A stretch of DNA of 64,000 bases from Saururus chinensis. Taxonomy: Eukaryota > Streptophyta > Magnoliopsida > Piperales > Saururaceae. Position 1 is the stretch's first letter. Every line of letters starts with the position of its first letter. Shown one piece after another: positions 1-13,080 of this stretch. Both the position numbers and the translations under genes were made by a program. The notes under the pieces are model-generated. The model was given only the letters and a program-made list of their open reading frames with translations, was not told where the DNA came from and made no database searches. The stretch spans positions 8,742,001-8,806,000 of the forward strand of contig CP141145.1 in assembly GCA_035235625.1 (NCBI GenBank), read 5' to 3'.

Positions 1-1434
1 TCTCAAGGGTGTGTGCTCTCTCATTCGATTGCATGTGCTCTCTCTCTTGAGCGTGTGTGCTCTCTCTCGAGCGTACATGCTCTCTCACTCTTCCCCCACT
101 CTCTTGAGTGTGGGTGCTCTATCTTGAGCATGTATCCTCTAATTGTCTCACTCAGTGCGCATGCTCACTCTCTCTCTCTTAGAGCGCATGCTCTCTCTCG
201 AGCACGCTTGCTCTCTTTCTCTCTTTTGCTCTTCCCCAACAACGCGCTTGCTCTTACTCTCTCTCGCTCGAGTGAGACTACTCTTTCTCTCTCCTCGTAC
301 AGTGCAAATGCTCTCATCTCTCTCTCCCCCTCTCTCTTGAGCGTGTGTGCTCTCTCTCTCTCTCTCTTCCACGTGCATGCTCTCTCTCCCCCTATAGCGT
401 GTGCTCTACCTCTCTCTCACTTGAGTGCACGTGCTCACTCTCTCGGGAATGCGTGCTCTCTCTCTTGAACAAGCGTGTTGTCTCTCCCCCCATAGCATGT
501 GCTCTACCTCTCTGTCACTCGAGTGCGCGTGCTCACTCTCTCAGGAGTGTGTGCTCTCTCTCTCGAACACGCGTGCTCTCCCGCTCTAGTGTGCATGTTG
601 CCTCGCTCCTGCATAAGTGCTATTTGTTTCATGAACGTGTGTGCTCTCTCTCTTGAGCACACGTGCTCTCTCTTCCTATCCCTCTCTCTCTCTCTCTCTC
701 CTGAGCGGGCATGCTCTAGCTCTTTCCCTCTCGCTTGAGTGCACATTCTCTCTCTCTCTCTCTCCAGCGTATGTGCTCTCTCTCTTGCTCGTGTGCACGT
801 GCTCTATCTATCTCGAGCACACGTGTTCTCTCTCCCCCTATAGCACGTTCTTCATCTCTCTCTTGCTTGAGCCCGCGTGCTCACTCTTTCTTGGGTGTGC
901 ATGCTCTCTTTTGAGCGAGCATGCTTGCTTGCTCTAATGCGTGTCCACTCTCTCTTGCTCCCAAGCGCACATGTTCTCTCTCGAGTGCGCATGCTCTCTC
1001 CCTACACCCTACAGCCCGCATACTTTCACTCTCTCCCCCTCTCGCATGAGTGCACATGCTCTCTTTCTCTCAAGCGCGGGTGTTTTCTCTAGAGCATGCA
1101 TTCTCTCTCTCAAGCTTGCGTGCTCACTCTCGTGTGGGCGTGGATGCTTTGTCTCAAGCATGTGTGCTCTCACTCCAATGCGCATGCTCTCTCGCTCCAT
1201 CGCGCATGTGCTCTCACATTCTCGAGCACGCGTGCTCTCTCCCACTACAACACGCGTACTCTATCTCAAGTACGTGAGCTCTCTCTTGATTGCGCATGCT
1301 CTCTTTCTCCATAGTGCATGTACTCTCTCCGAGCGTGTGTGCTTTCTCTCTCTCTTGCACTCTCACCCAAAAAAGCAGGTGCTTTTACTCTCCCTCACTC
1401 GAGCGAGCGTGCTCTCTCTGCCCCGACAGTGCGG
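1..1434. repeat. CT-rich minisatellite array with palindromic cores (left part)
   Basis: The whole stretch is built from short (CT)n tracts alternating with a 10-14 bp core of the form GAGC-RYRYRY-GCTC, for example GAGCACGCGTGCTC, a perfect palindrome. Units are roughly 20-40 bp and irregular. The core varies almost only by transitions, so alternating purine-pyrimidine order is kept. The array has few stop codons in any frame, which creates long spurious reading frames rich in Leu and Ser on one strand and Arg and Glu on the other. It is cut at 1,434 by the retroelement and resumes at 28,063, so it was once continuous. It also runs off the left edge of the window. Confidence 0.9.
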
Positions 1435-2795
1435 TGTTGTTACATCTGAACCAAGACTATGAAGAAGTCAAATTCAGATTTGTTTTACTTACCAATTGTA
1501 GTAGACAAGGTCGATCCACAAGGAAAGCCTTGTGCAACAAAGAAAATAGTTATGAAAAAATAGAGGAAAGAAAATTTAAGAAAGATATAGTAGAAGAGTA
1601 TTGATGCAATAAAGAGTCAAGAAATCAATATGAGAAAACACTAAGGCATTAAAGATCATTGTAACATCTAATGATGTTCTTCATGTATCATGTTATCTCA
1701 GTTAGAATCGAATGAAGATTCTATCTAACCGGAAGATATGAACATTAAAATTAAAAATAAAAAAAAGAAATACTTTCGATAGATGAAAGATAAAAACAGT
1801 TGTTTCTTCAAGAGTTCTATGTATCAAAATCTCAAAAGATCAAGGAGAGCCTTCAAACATCTTATGTATCCAAATCACAAAGAAACAAGAAGAAGAACAA
1901 TATTAAATAAATATCACTTCAAATAACCAATATTTACTTGAAACCATGGATGAAACATAAATAGAACTCCATTAGATTGTTACAAATCACCTCTAGCCTT
2001 AGCTTGAGAGCTTAGGAAGCCATTACAATAAAACTAAAAATAAAAATACAAAAGAAGAGAAGAAAAATATGAGAAGAGAGCTCCAAAAAGGAGTGGATGA
2101 TGCCTCTATCACGTCCACCCCTCTATTTATAAGAGTAGAAGGGGTTGCTTCAAAGGGGAAAGTCCAATCATATCTCTAGATTGCATCCTGATTGATTGTC
2201 TGATTAGTTGCTTCTTTGGCAATGATTAGATTATAAATCAATCATACAAATCAATGATTTATTTAGCAAATAAGTATCTTTAAGTCTTCTTTTAGTTATC
2301 CAATCAACGTCATTGTGTTTCTTTATGTATATCAATCACAACCAATGAAAAGATTCTCCATGTCCTGGCCTCGAGTTAGTTAACTAACTGTCCATTTACA
2401 TGATGGATTTGACCCATAAATCTTTGGAATTGTAATTTCTTCCTAAAATAATAATTGTAGCCACGGAAGTCTGCTTTCTAATGCCACCATAATCGTATCA
2501 ATCAGAATTATACATAGAGCGATATGGTCAAAATACTAAGGTTGTATCAATCTGTCTGAATCAGCTTCTTTCCTAATTTACTTCTCTTGATGCAAATCTC
2601 AAATCCAACGGGTCCAAAAGGTTGTGTTCGACCATTCCATGCGTGTTTAGACCATTAGGAGCCCATTCTTGACTTTTAATAGTTTTGGGTAGTTGGGCTT
2701 CACTCCCTCTTCGATTTGGATCCTGTTGAAGCCTGTTAATAAGATTGCAATTCGAAATATGAGAACATTTAATTGAACATTATTTCAGTGCATCA
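1435..2795 (-). repeat. 3' LTR of the Tat/Athila-type element
   Basis: It begins TGTTGTTACATCTGAACC and ends AGTGCATCA on the plus strand, so it reads TGATGCACTG..GTAACAACA on the coding strand. It matches 7,154-7,520 plus 27,050-28,062 along its length. The neighbouring plus-strand AATACCCCCAAATC is the complement of the polypurine tract. Length is about 1,361 bp. Confidence 0.88.
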
Positions 2796-4585
2796 AATAC
2801 CCCCAAATCTACTTTTTGCTAGTCCTCGAGCAAAATAAAAATTAAAATAATAGAAAACAAAACTAACTACTCCACTTCCGCAGGAAATCTCAATTCCATT
2901 TAGCATATGAAACAAGCCTTTAAACCCTTAGCTTACCCTAGTGGACAAGTTATAGTCTCGTGTCAGTTTGCAGTGAATCTACCCACAAAATTCAACACTG
3001 AAAAGATAAAATACATAAAATTTACAAATCAACTCCTAAACATTTGACTTCATTTAGTAAAATCAGTCATGCATAATACAACGTGTCTTCTTAAACAATA
3101 ATTCATTATGACAACTTCATATTGGTAGCAAGTACTCATACATACATAATACTTTAAAAAAGAAGATAGACATTGCCAAGTAATTATACAATCTCAATCT
3201 CATTAATCGAACAACTCAATGTGCCTCATGTCCACTCAGCAATTTTAATTTTAACACTCAAAAATAGACGTTAGCATCCATTCATCTTCAAGAGATCATA
3301 ATAGAGAATCATGCAAAACCTTACTTAAAAAGTAAAATACCCTAGATCACCTGACAACTCATTCAAGATATAATTGCATAATGTCCTACTAGAATTTTAT
3401 GTTCGTCTCACATTACATGTGTAAGGCTTAACCTTTTTAAGCTTTCTATAAGATCCATTTAACAAGTATTAGGCCAGTGACTCCCAATCCAGTTGGCTCA
3501 GGGCATAAGTGTTAAAACACCCCTCAGGCTTAATAACTTAAACTAAATAGGCTTTAAGGATATGCATGTCATAAATTAGTCAACTATACCTTTTGACTTG
3601 AACACCATATGCTTAGTGAGGCACGCCGAGTCCCGGTCTACTCAATAGTGTGACTTTAATTCTTTACAATTTTTCATTCTTTTCTTTCACATTTTTTTCT
3701 TGAGCACATTATACAATCAACTTGAATTGTGACAAAAAGTGTTCGGCTATTCTACAAACTAAGAATAGTGAAGCTCAAAACTCTATTATGATAACATGAG
3801 TACTACTAGATCATGCCAAAATTTTACTCTCATAAGAAAATAATTACTTAGATTCAATGATATCTACCAAGATGTAAGACCATAATCAAGGGCTCGAATT
3901 CTTACTTTGGCAAATGTCTTTCTTTGTTTTTTCAAAATAGGAGCACAAGAAACCAATATGAAGTAATCAGAACTCAAAATCATTAAATCTGTCAAGTCAT
4001 ATTCTAAGTAGTCTGATGTCATTAAATAAAGTCACATGTCTATAATAAGAATTAATGTAAATAAGCAAAAACATAAAATAAAATAAATCTAATTAATTTT
4101 TCAATTTTTTTTATTTTTTAAGTAAAACTAAAAAAACATGAAAGAAAAATATCTTTCTACACCCCCAAGCCTAAACTAAACATTGTCCTCAATGTATAAA
4201 GAAAGTAAATGCAATGCTTAATGTAAGAAAAAAGGAAAGAAGAGATAGTATATCGGTTGATGTGCTCATGTACATAGCTATCAAAAGAAAAATAGTTAAT
4301 AAAGCAAAAGCATAGTCACATTAAGGTAAATCAATAATGAATCATATAAACACACCCTAATAATGATGAGAGCAATTGACAAAGATAATAAACTAAAAAC
4401 TGACTAAAGAAAATATTAAAAAAAACTAACTATTAAACAAAAATAACTATCAAAACCAAAAGTGGGTTGCCTCCCAGGAGCGCTAAGTTTACTGTCTTCA
4501 GCCAGACACACCTCCATCTAAACTCATCTAGGGTCCTTCAAAGCAATTATCTTCTCTTTAATAATTCTAATCAAATCAGAGTGAG
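2796..4585 (-). other. Internal 3' untranslated region of the Tat/Athila-type element
   Basis: I find no coding segment here. On the coding strand it lies between the protease region and the polypurine tract, where Athila/Tat elements carry a long 3' untranslated region. About 3,170-4,230 is related to a degenerate fragment at about 53,900-55,330. The part near 3,590-3,650 (ACCTTTTGACTTGAACACC and following) is the counterpart of a unit that has become a tandem repeat near 54,150-54,750. Confidence 0.6.
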
Positions 4586-5151
4586 TTAAGCAATTTTTTG
4601 TGGATCATCAGAATAAATAAAAAGAAAAACATCCTCCACTAGACTCTCAACCATGTCAACCTCAAAAGTATCATTGAAGTCTGATGGTTGTCTATTAGCA
4701 TCAAATACATTTAACTCAAATGTCAAGTTTCCAAAATAAAGCCTCATCACTCCATTCCGACAATTTATTAGAGCATTTGATGTAGCAAGGAATGGATGAC
4801 CCAAAATCACAGGGTTTGAGAATATGCATTTGAAACCAGTTGTGTGTCTAAAACAATGAAGTCCACTGGAAAATAAAATTTGTCCACTTGAACAAGGACA
4901 TCTTCCACTATTCCTCTTGGCCTTTTGATTGAGTGGTCAGTAAGTTGAAGTGTTATGTTAGTGGATTTTAAATCCGCTAGACCTAATTGCTCATAAACAG
5001 AATAAGGTAAGAGATTAACACTTGCCCCAAGATCAAGTAAAACTTTTTCAATTCTATAATTCCCAATTATATAAGATATGTTTGGACAACTAGGATCTTT
5101 ATATTTGGGCGGGGTGCTTTGTTGCAAAATTGCACTTACTTGTTCTATCAA
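4586..5151 (-). pseudogene. Retroelement aspartic protease region (fossil)
   Basis: The minus-strand translation shows the retropepsin-type active site DLGASVNLLPYSVYEQLGL, then LQLTDHSIKRPRGIVEDVLV and DKFYFPVDFIVLD. After these comes ILGHPFLATSNALINCRNG, the signature that follows the protease in Athila/Tat elements. In the living family this enzyme cleaves the gag-pol polyprotein. The region is fossil and interrupted. No reverse transcriptase follows it towards the left LTR. The family call is strong, while the exact borders are only approximate. Confidence 0.82.
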
Positions 5152-5829
5152 AAATGTCTTCTTTTATACATTTAGCTTACGCTTGATTGTACAAAGGTGT
5201 TTCAAAATTTTTGCATAAGATGGAATTTGTTTAATGGCATCCAAGAGAGGAATATTAATTTTCACTTGTTTGAAATTTTCAAGAATGTCACAATTTTGCA
5301 CCAATTTAGAAGAAGATTGTAATCTTTGAGGAAAAGGAGGATGAATAGTAGAATTTGAAGACTCCTTAGGTTCAACAACCTTCATTTGAATGTCTTTGTT
5401 AATGACTTTTCCACTTCACAAAGTGGTGATGGATTTAGCATGCTTTTTTTGTGAACTTGAAGAATTTAAACATTTAATTAAAAATTAACCTTTAGGATTT
5501 AGTTGAGGTTGAGAATGAAACTTCTATTTTTCTTTAGTACTCAAAGTTGTAGTCAATTAAGTTATAGAAGTCTTCAAGTCATTGATGGCTTGCATTGTTT
5601 GATTGTTAATTATTGCTTGACTTTGCATGAATGTTTGCAATGTGTCTTCAAGAGTCTAATTATGTGGTGAAACATAATTTGAGGAAGAAGGGGGTACATG
5701 CACATTAGACTCATTTCTCTAACTAAAGTTAGGATGATTTCTCCAATTATGAGTATAACTTTCAGAATAAGGAGAAAGAAAATGCCTTTTGTAGGTATTC
5801 ATAACATTTGCTTAAGTATGCAACACCTC

Positions 5830-6732
5830 TTAAAAAGCAGAAATTGTTAGACAATCTTGTGTTTGGTGTCCATCACTCTCACATATATTACAAATATCTT
5901 GTGCTTTTTGAGAAGCTTTAGACATGTTTTCCCTATTAATTTCCATAGCCTCAACTTTTCTAGTTAAACTTGCAATTTTTGCTTTTACGTCATCTTCTTC
6001 TTTGAAAAGGTACATACCCCCCTTAGTTGTCTTATTAGATTTGGTCTTATTACTACTTTTAAATTCATTAAAATCTTCCCATGATTGAGCATTTTTAGCC
6101 AACACATCAAAATAGTCTAATGTTTCCTCAGGTTCTTTACTAAAAAATTCTCCATTACACATCACTTCAACAAATTACCTCATTTGAGAAGTCAATCTAT
6201 TATAAAATAAACTAATTATATGTCATGTTCCATATCCATGATGTAGGCACAACAACAAAAGTTCTTTAAATATTTCCCAACATTGAAAGAAAGTCTCATT
6301 TTCTTTTTGTGAAAAATTCATTATGTTCTTTCTAAGTGTATTAGTTTTATAGGTGGGGAAAAACTTTTTCAAAAATTCTCTTTACATTTCTTGCCATGTT
6401 CCAATAGATCTTGGCTTCAAAGAATTCAACCAATTTTTTGCCTTTTCCTTTAAAGAAAATGGAAAGAGTTTTAGACTAATAACATCATTTGAAACATTTT
6501 GGTTTGGCAAAGTTGCACAAACCTCTTCAAACTCTTTTAAATCCAAATATTGGCTTTCCGAATCTATGCTATGAAATTTGGGTAGTAATTGAATTACACC
6601 CGGCTTGTGTTCAAAACCACCCACATTAGTTGGAAAAATCATGCAAGAAGGAGAACTTGATCTAGTTGGTTGCAAATAATTAAGCAAGGTTTTAATGTGA
6701 ACATTTTGTATCAAAATAAAGAGAATTTTCAA
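5830..6732 (-). pseudogene. Retroelement gag region with zinc knuckle (fossil)
   Basis: The minus strand encodes a gag-like stretch: FEEVCATLPNQNVSNDVISL and FPFSLKEKAKNWLNSLKP, the typical plant Ty3/gypsy capsid-core pattern. Closer to the protease is a CX2CX4HX4C zinc knuckle (CNICESDGHQTQDC, near 5,850-5,890). In the family gag forms the particle and binds RNA. The region is broken in a few places. It lies just downstream of the primer-binding site on the coding strand, as expected. Confidence 0.82.
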
Positions 6733-7132
6733 AAGATTTGTTCACTCTTCTCAATTGTCCAGAATTATCACACACCCACGTGAACTTGCAACAACAATTT
6801 TTTTTATATATAACAACCAAAAGTAAAACTGCAGAAATTAAATGACAAAATATAATAAGTTGGAGAGTTAGAAGTTAATAAACAAAAATTAAAATTGACA
6901 AAATAAGGCCAAAAGCACTATTGAGGTACACGTTTGATCCCGAAAAAATTTCAGTAGTAATGTGGGTAGTGCCTCTGGTCTAAAAAAAAATTTACAAAAT
7001 TTAACTACTAAAAGTAAATGACATAAAGTAAATGATTGAATTTATAGAGTTAGTATGCAAAAATAAAAGTTATAGAATTAGTAAAGTTAGAGTGAGTTTT
7101 TTTTCGTAACGGATTCTTGTCACATGTTGTAA

Positions 7133-7150
7133 TCCCCGGCAACGGCGCCA
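7133..7150 (-). other. Primer-binding site, tRNA-Asp type
   Basis: The minus-strand sequence TGGCGCCGTTGCCGGGGA is complementary to the 3' end of plant tRNA-Asp, the usual primer of Athila/Tat elements. It lies three bases from the end of the 5' LTR at 7,154. This fixes the orientation of the element and the inner border of its 5' LTR. Confidence 0.85.
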
Positions 7151-7944
7151 ATTTGTTGTTACGTCTGAACCAAGACTATTTTCGGATTTGTTTTACTATC
7201 CAATTGTAGTAGACAAGGTCGATCCATAGGGAAAGCCTTGTGGAACAAAGAAAATGGTTTCGAAAAAAATAGAGAAAAGAAAATTTAAGAAAGAAAGAGT
7301 AGAAGAGTAATGAGGCAATAAAGAGTCAAGAAATCAAGATGAGAAAACACTAAGGCATTAAGGATCATTGTAACATATAATGATGTTCTTCATGTATCGT
7401 TTATCTCAGTTAGAATCGAATAAAGATTCTATCTAACTAGAAGATATGAACATTAAAAGTAAAAATAAAGAGAAGAAATATTTTGGATAAATGAAGGATA
7501 GAAATAGTTGTTTCTTCAAGAGTTCTGTAAGATCCCTAATCTTGAACCGGTTTATTTTAATGATTATTTTCGTTTATCGTGTGGTGAACACGTTTTCTGA
7601 TTAATTCGGTGGTTTTGAAAATAAATGGTGTTTCTTATGGTTTTAATCAAAAACTAACTCTACAATTATTAGTTTTAAGTGGTTTTGGGTCAAACCTAAA
7701 TATTTAGGATTTTTCTAATTTTTCACTAATTTTTCAAAAAATTAGGGTTTGGCAGGACCCCGTGGGCCCCACTGACAAAATTGAGGTTTTTGGACCAAAT
7801 TAACCCAGGCATCAACACAAGCTTATATAAAAAATTTCAAAAATTTTTCAGATTTAATTAGTGCTCAAATGATCAAAATACCCATATTTAGACTAAATTT
7901 CTATTTATACCCCACTAGTTAATAATGTACAACCTAAACCCTAC

Positions 7945-7952
7945 TATAAATA
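7945..7952 (+). promoter_or_regulatory. TATA-like box in the solo LTR
   Basis: The sequence CCCTACTATAAATAGAAAGG resembles a plant TATA box and lies in the part of the LTR where the U3/R border would be expected. The plus orientation agrees with the TG..CA reading of the LTR. It is a fossil promoter with no gene of its own behind it. Confidence 0.45.
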
Positions 7953-9784
7953 GAAAGGGCTGAGCCATTTCCACTTTGGGAATAGGCTGGGAGAAGGTGA
8001 TTAAGGCCTAGTTCCCTAATTAGGCCCAAATTAGAAAGAGATTAAGGTATGTCTTTCTTTAATCAAGCCTAAACCCTAGGTTTTCTTCTAATCCATTCTT
8101 AATCTATCTTTTCCCTTTGATTTGATTCGATTTCAAACATCAAAGTTATTTATTTACTCCCTTACTTTAAACCCTACTTCTCAAAATTCATTTTTTATGC
8201 TTAACAAACCCTAGATCTAAGGTTTCCTTAATGTTTTCAAAGTTAAACCAATTTTTAATGGAGTTTAACTTAGACACTATATTTTTGTAAGGTTTCCAAG
8301 AAGAGTGAAGATCAAATCCGAACCTAAACAAGTGACAAGGTAATGAGTCTTTGAAATCTTAGTTTTCTTATAGTAAAATCTCGATTTTTATAGTTTATTT
8401 GGAATGGGTTTACTTGATTTAGTGCTCTAATGGTGGGATTAGTATATGTTAATTTCTTGTTCTAATTTCTTAAGGTTTTGTCTTAAGATGGTATAGATTA
8501 GCATTCTGGAAAGTTTGATGGAGTTTTAATAGTGTTTGAGTCAATGGATGAAAGTTTTAAGTTGCTTTAATGGAGTCTCAGTTTTCAAATTCGAAATGAG
8601 GAAGAAGGTCAAAACTGCTTTGTTGGCATTAGAAAGGCTTACCAGGGCGTTCGAACAGCAACACTATAGTTTTGACATATTTTCTGTTTAGCCGATCAAA
8701 CGACCCTACAGGGAGTTCGAATGGCTATACTGCAGAATTTGACTATTTTATGTATGTTGCTTATTTCGATATCTCTACTCTGAAATATCATTTTTATGTT
8801 TATGTGGAGTGTTTTGAACTAGAATAAGCTACTGGAAGAGCATATTATTGACATTTAGAATTTGTGGTGTATATTTAAAGTCTATGTGAAATGGCTTGTA
8901 GTTGGATATATATGTTAGAATTGATATCTTGAAGATATGAATGATTGATTTTCTATGGTTTAAGCATGTTTTCAATAGAATTACAGCATGCTAATGGACT
9001 GATATGTCATTATAGGAGGTGGTTAAATGATGGGTGAATGTTAGTGCTATACCTAGACTCAAGTATGAGGTGAATATGCTTACACATGTTTAGCATGTGG
9101 TTATGTTTTGACTTATTTGATGGTTTTTAGTGGTTCTTCACCCATGATTTCTGCTGGAATCCATGATTAAATGTTAATGTGCATGTATAGTGTGATGACG
9201 AGTTAAGTACAATGCATGTTGATATATATATTGAATGAGGTGTTTCTACCATGTGCACACACACATGTGGGGTTAATGATTATGATGATGCATAGTATTA
9301 TGATTATAAATGATGCATGAGGGGTTGATGAGAGCACTTATCATGAATTAGGATTCATGTATGCCTTGCCCACATATGTACCATGTTGCATGCATCATGA
9401 AAACGGATTTCCGATTGAGACTTTATCCAGATTAGCCGAGTTTAATCGATTGGATGCAATGTTGTGAAATTGCGTGCTAGATTAATTGGTCATTGGCTTA
9501 ATCGAAACTTGATTGTTCTGAAAGGACATGTTTTCAATTTGAGTTCCTGTGTGTGGAACATGTGCACTCCCTGGGTTGAGTCGAGTCAAATTGAGTTATA
9601 TGAGGACGAGTTGTATACTTGTCTTGCGGTTGAGATTTACTTATTGAGATTATCTAGACCCTAAGAATCTAGCTGGTTTGTCCAATTGCACCGGCTTACT
9701 AGGTATTGTTGCTTGGGACTTTAGTCTTGACAAGCAGGGTTGTCCGGGAGTTTAGGCTTGATGGGCAAGAGTTGCACTACAACA

Positions 9785-10640
9785 AATTCAGCTTATAGCG
9801 ACACATATTTTGCGATGTATATGTGTACGTCGCTATTTATACGTTATTAACGACGTATATGTATCCGTCGCCATTATTTACATCACTACCGGCATAAATT
9901 CATATACGTCGCTATAACTGTCCTTACTTGCGACGTTTATCTTTTTCCGTCGCTAATGAAACTCCCGCCCCCGCCAGAAAATCTAATACCGACGGCTCAT
10001 TGTATACGTCGATATTAAATCACCTATTTGCGACTAATGAAAATGTACGTCGTTAATACATACGGCTTTCAGCGACATATAAATCATCCGTCGCAAATAA
10101 ACATAATAAATAATCAAAAACACAATAACGAGAATTTGAGCTGACATACTTACGACATAAATAAGATTATGTCCCAATTCAGTAAATAAATTAGCGACAA
10201 ATAAAAGCTTATGTCGGTACAAATGAAACCCTTAGCGACATATATAACTTCCGTCGCAAATAAATATTATTTATAATTAAGAAAAAATGTAAAACGGGAA
10301 TATGAGGTTAGATTTTTGCGACGGAAATACAAATACGTCGGTACCAATTGAACCTTTTACCGACATATATTTCGTTCGTCGCCAATAATCATAAGTTATA
10401 ATAAAACAAATTTAAAATTCAACAATTTGTGGTGAGATACTTGTGACGTATACAATTATACGTCGCTGTTAATTAAGTCTAATAGCGCCAGATTTAATTT
10501 CCGTGGCCAATAACCATAATTCATAAAAAAGAAAGAGCTACAGTTGTGTTATCAGCAACGTATAGATCAGTATGTCACAAGTAATTAAATGTGTGGGCCA
10601 AAATAATCTGTAGATATAAGTCGTGACATATACTATATAT
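9785..10640. repeat. Left subterminal repeat array of the CACTA element
   Basis: Motifs such as GCGACGTATATGTACGTCGC recur many times in both orientations, often as short inverted pairs (GCGACG..CGTCGC) separated by 8-12 bp. Further copies occur at 11,158-11,312 and 11,853-11,945. In En/Spm such subterminal motifs bind the TNPA protein during excision. That role is known for the family and inferred here. Confidence 0.85.
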
Positions 10641-10671
10641 ATATGTCGCTACTAATATATACTAAAATATA

Positions 10672-11082
10672 AATACTGAAAAAATAAGATAAATTTTTTT
10701 TAACATTCGATGGTTCATGCTCAGCCTGGTAGCATTGTCGGATCAAATTTCAACCTTACACGAGGGTGTGCATACATCTCGTGGTGTTATTTATTTACGT
10801 GTGCACCTTATACAATTGTATTCAGTATATTTATATATATCCAAAAGTGTGCGCCTCCTAAGGATGTTTTGAAGTTTAACATGACTTACATCAGAATAAA
10901 TGTCATATGCAAAAATATCGTATTAGTTCTCACTATTAGTTTGAGATTGCAATATGTGCGCTATTCGTGATATGTTTCCTTATCGATTAAAAATTCAATG
11001 TCTTGTATCCCAAACGTGGCCCGTGCATGATGATTTCGGAAAGTTAAAAAGTTTAAAAGTTGTAGTATATTTATATAGAATA

Positions 11083-11126
<44 letters not shown>

Positions 11127-11789
11127 TACATATATATTTGGATAATTGGTAAACATTAGTAGCGACGTATATAATCATCTGTCGCTACTAATCCACACTA
11201 GGGCGACGTATAGAACAGACGTCGCTAGTGGTCCAGATCACTAGCGACGTATACTAGATATACGTCGCCATTGGTGTACTACTAGCGACGGATACATATA
11301 CGTCGCAATAAATATGACATTTTTAACGATATTTGGTTTCAAATATGGGCTAGTTATACCAATCACCAAATTATAAATACTGAAAAAATAAGATAAATTT
11401 TTTTTAACATTCGATGGTTCATGCTCGGCCGGGTTGTGTCGTTGGATCAAATTTCAACCGTGCACGAGGGTGTGCATACATCTCGTGGTGTTATTTATTT
11501 ACGTGTGCACCTTATAAAATTGTATTTGGTATATTTATATATCTCCAAAAGTGTGCGCCTCCTAAGGATGTTTTGAAGTTTAACATGACTTACATCAGAA
11601 TAAATGTAATATGCAAAAATATCGTATTAGTTTTCACTATTAGTTTGAGATTGCAATATGTGCGCTATTCGTGATATGTTTCCTTATCAATTAAAAATTC
11701 GATGTCTTGTATCCCAAACGTGGCCCGTGCATGATGATTTCAGAAAGTTAAAAAGTTTAAAAGTTGTAGTATATTTATATAGAATATTA

Positions 11790-11820
<31 letters not shown>

Positions 11821-12115
11821 TACGTATATATTTGGATAATTGGTAAACATTAGTAGCGACGTATACGAATCCACACTAGTGGCGACGTATGATAAATATA
11901 CATCGCCATTGTTGTACTACTAGCGACGGACATATATACGTCGCAATAAATATGACATTTTTAACAATATTTAGTTTAAAATATAGGCTAATTATACCAA
12001 TCACCAAATTATAAATACTGAAAAAATAAGATAATTTTTTTTTAACATTCGATGGTTCATGCTCGGCCAGGTTGCGTCGTTGGATCAAATTTCAACGGTG
12101 CACGAGGGTGTGCAT
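10672..12115 (+). repeat. Internal tandem duplication in the CACTA, about 640-704 bp unit
   Basis: Three copies begin with AAATACTGAAAAAATAAGAT at about 10,672, 11,376 and 12,013; the third is cut short near 12,110. A diverged fourth start (ATTCGGCGGTTCTTGCC..) follows at about 12,123. Each full unit contains a (TA)n tract and a patch of GCGACG subterminal motifs. I recognise no protein in the unit, although similar short reading frames recur because of the duplication. Confidence 0.8.
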
Positions 12116-12679
12116 GCTTGTAATATTCGGCGGTTCTTGCCTTGGCGGTTTGCATTGTTGGATTAAATTTTGACCGTGTACGAGGGCGTGCGTAATATAT
12201 GTCCGAAGATTTATATATGGACGCCGTTTAAGGTATTGTGTAGTATATCTGAACCGAATTATATATTATATTCCCCTTAGCTAAACAAATACATCAAAAT
12301 TTAGGACGTTACACAATTAGGCCTACATCCCCCACCCCCACTAAAAATTTGAGGAAAATTAAGTTACCCGTTATTAATAAGCATTGTTGGAACATACATA
12401 TGTTAATCGTATTAAGGCTATACAATATTAATTGTACAACACACATTTACCTACCTTGCTATACGATGTGTGCCATTGGATAAATATATAATATCTATTT
12501 CTATATAACATTATAATATAAAAATTTATTAACATTAAATTTGTATTTCGTGAAGTTTGGTTTTCTACAATGATTTTGCTTGGGGTATAAGGCGTTACAC
12601 GTAGGAGTTTTACTTGGGAATTATGGTTTTCATACGTTATTATAATATGAAGTTTACTATTGATTAGACGAAATAGGAC

Positions 12680-13080
12680 AGCCAAAGCGCGGCAACTTTT
12701 TCACACCCGCACCATTCGTCACATAGCTTCCCGCGTCCCTCTGCCTTCAGCCCCCCACCCTCTACAGAATCCCCCTCCCCCCAACCCCCCGGTCCCCCTT
12801 TTCCGTCTGCTCCCGGCATTCCGTTCCGATCATCTCCCTGTCAAAGACTTCTGCCCATTCCAGCTGACGGAGACCGCGACCATCTCACTCCCGTCGGCCG
12901 CCTCGTCTCGCTATAAAGCTCCCGGCGATCCTCCGGCTGACACCTCCTGCCTGTACCACCGTCTGCTCCCGGCATACCTCCGGCAGGCACCTCACCCCAA
13001 TTTAAGAAAGGCGGCAGATCCCGATTGTCCCCTCAGCTGCCAGGGGAATAGGCTCGTCGTTGACAAGCACTAGGGCCAGG
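12680..13080 (+). promoter_or_regulatory. GC- and C-rich island, possible 5' leader of the transposase transcript
   Basis: This stretch is strikingly C-rich and CpG-containing inside AT-rich DNA, and ends with AGGGCCAG followed by GTAATT, a plausible splice donor at 13,080. It lies 1.7 kb upstream of the TNP2 start at 14,760. I infer a promoter or first leader exon. An alternative is a captured host gene leader. A reading frame crosses it but shows no known domain. Confidence 0.3.

Noticed and set aside
13-1604. Long Leu/Ser-rich and Arg/Glu-rich reading frames
   Set aside because: They arise from the low-complexity CT minisatellite, which lacks stop codons on both strands and in several frames at once. 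No domain and no codon bias is present.
11658-11846. Ile/Tyr-rich frame in the CACTA
   Set aside because: It runs through a (TA)n tract inside the internal duplication and is not a gene.
12660-13073. Proline-rich protein of 137 residues in the C-rich island
   Set aside because: No recognisable domain, and composition explains the open frame. A leader or promoter of the transposase is more likely.
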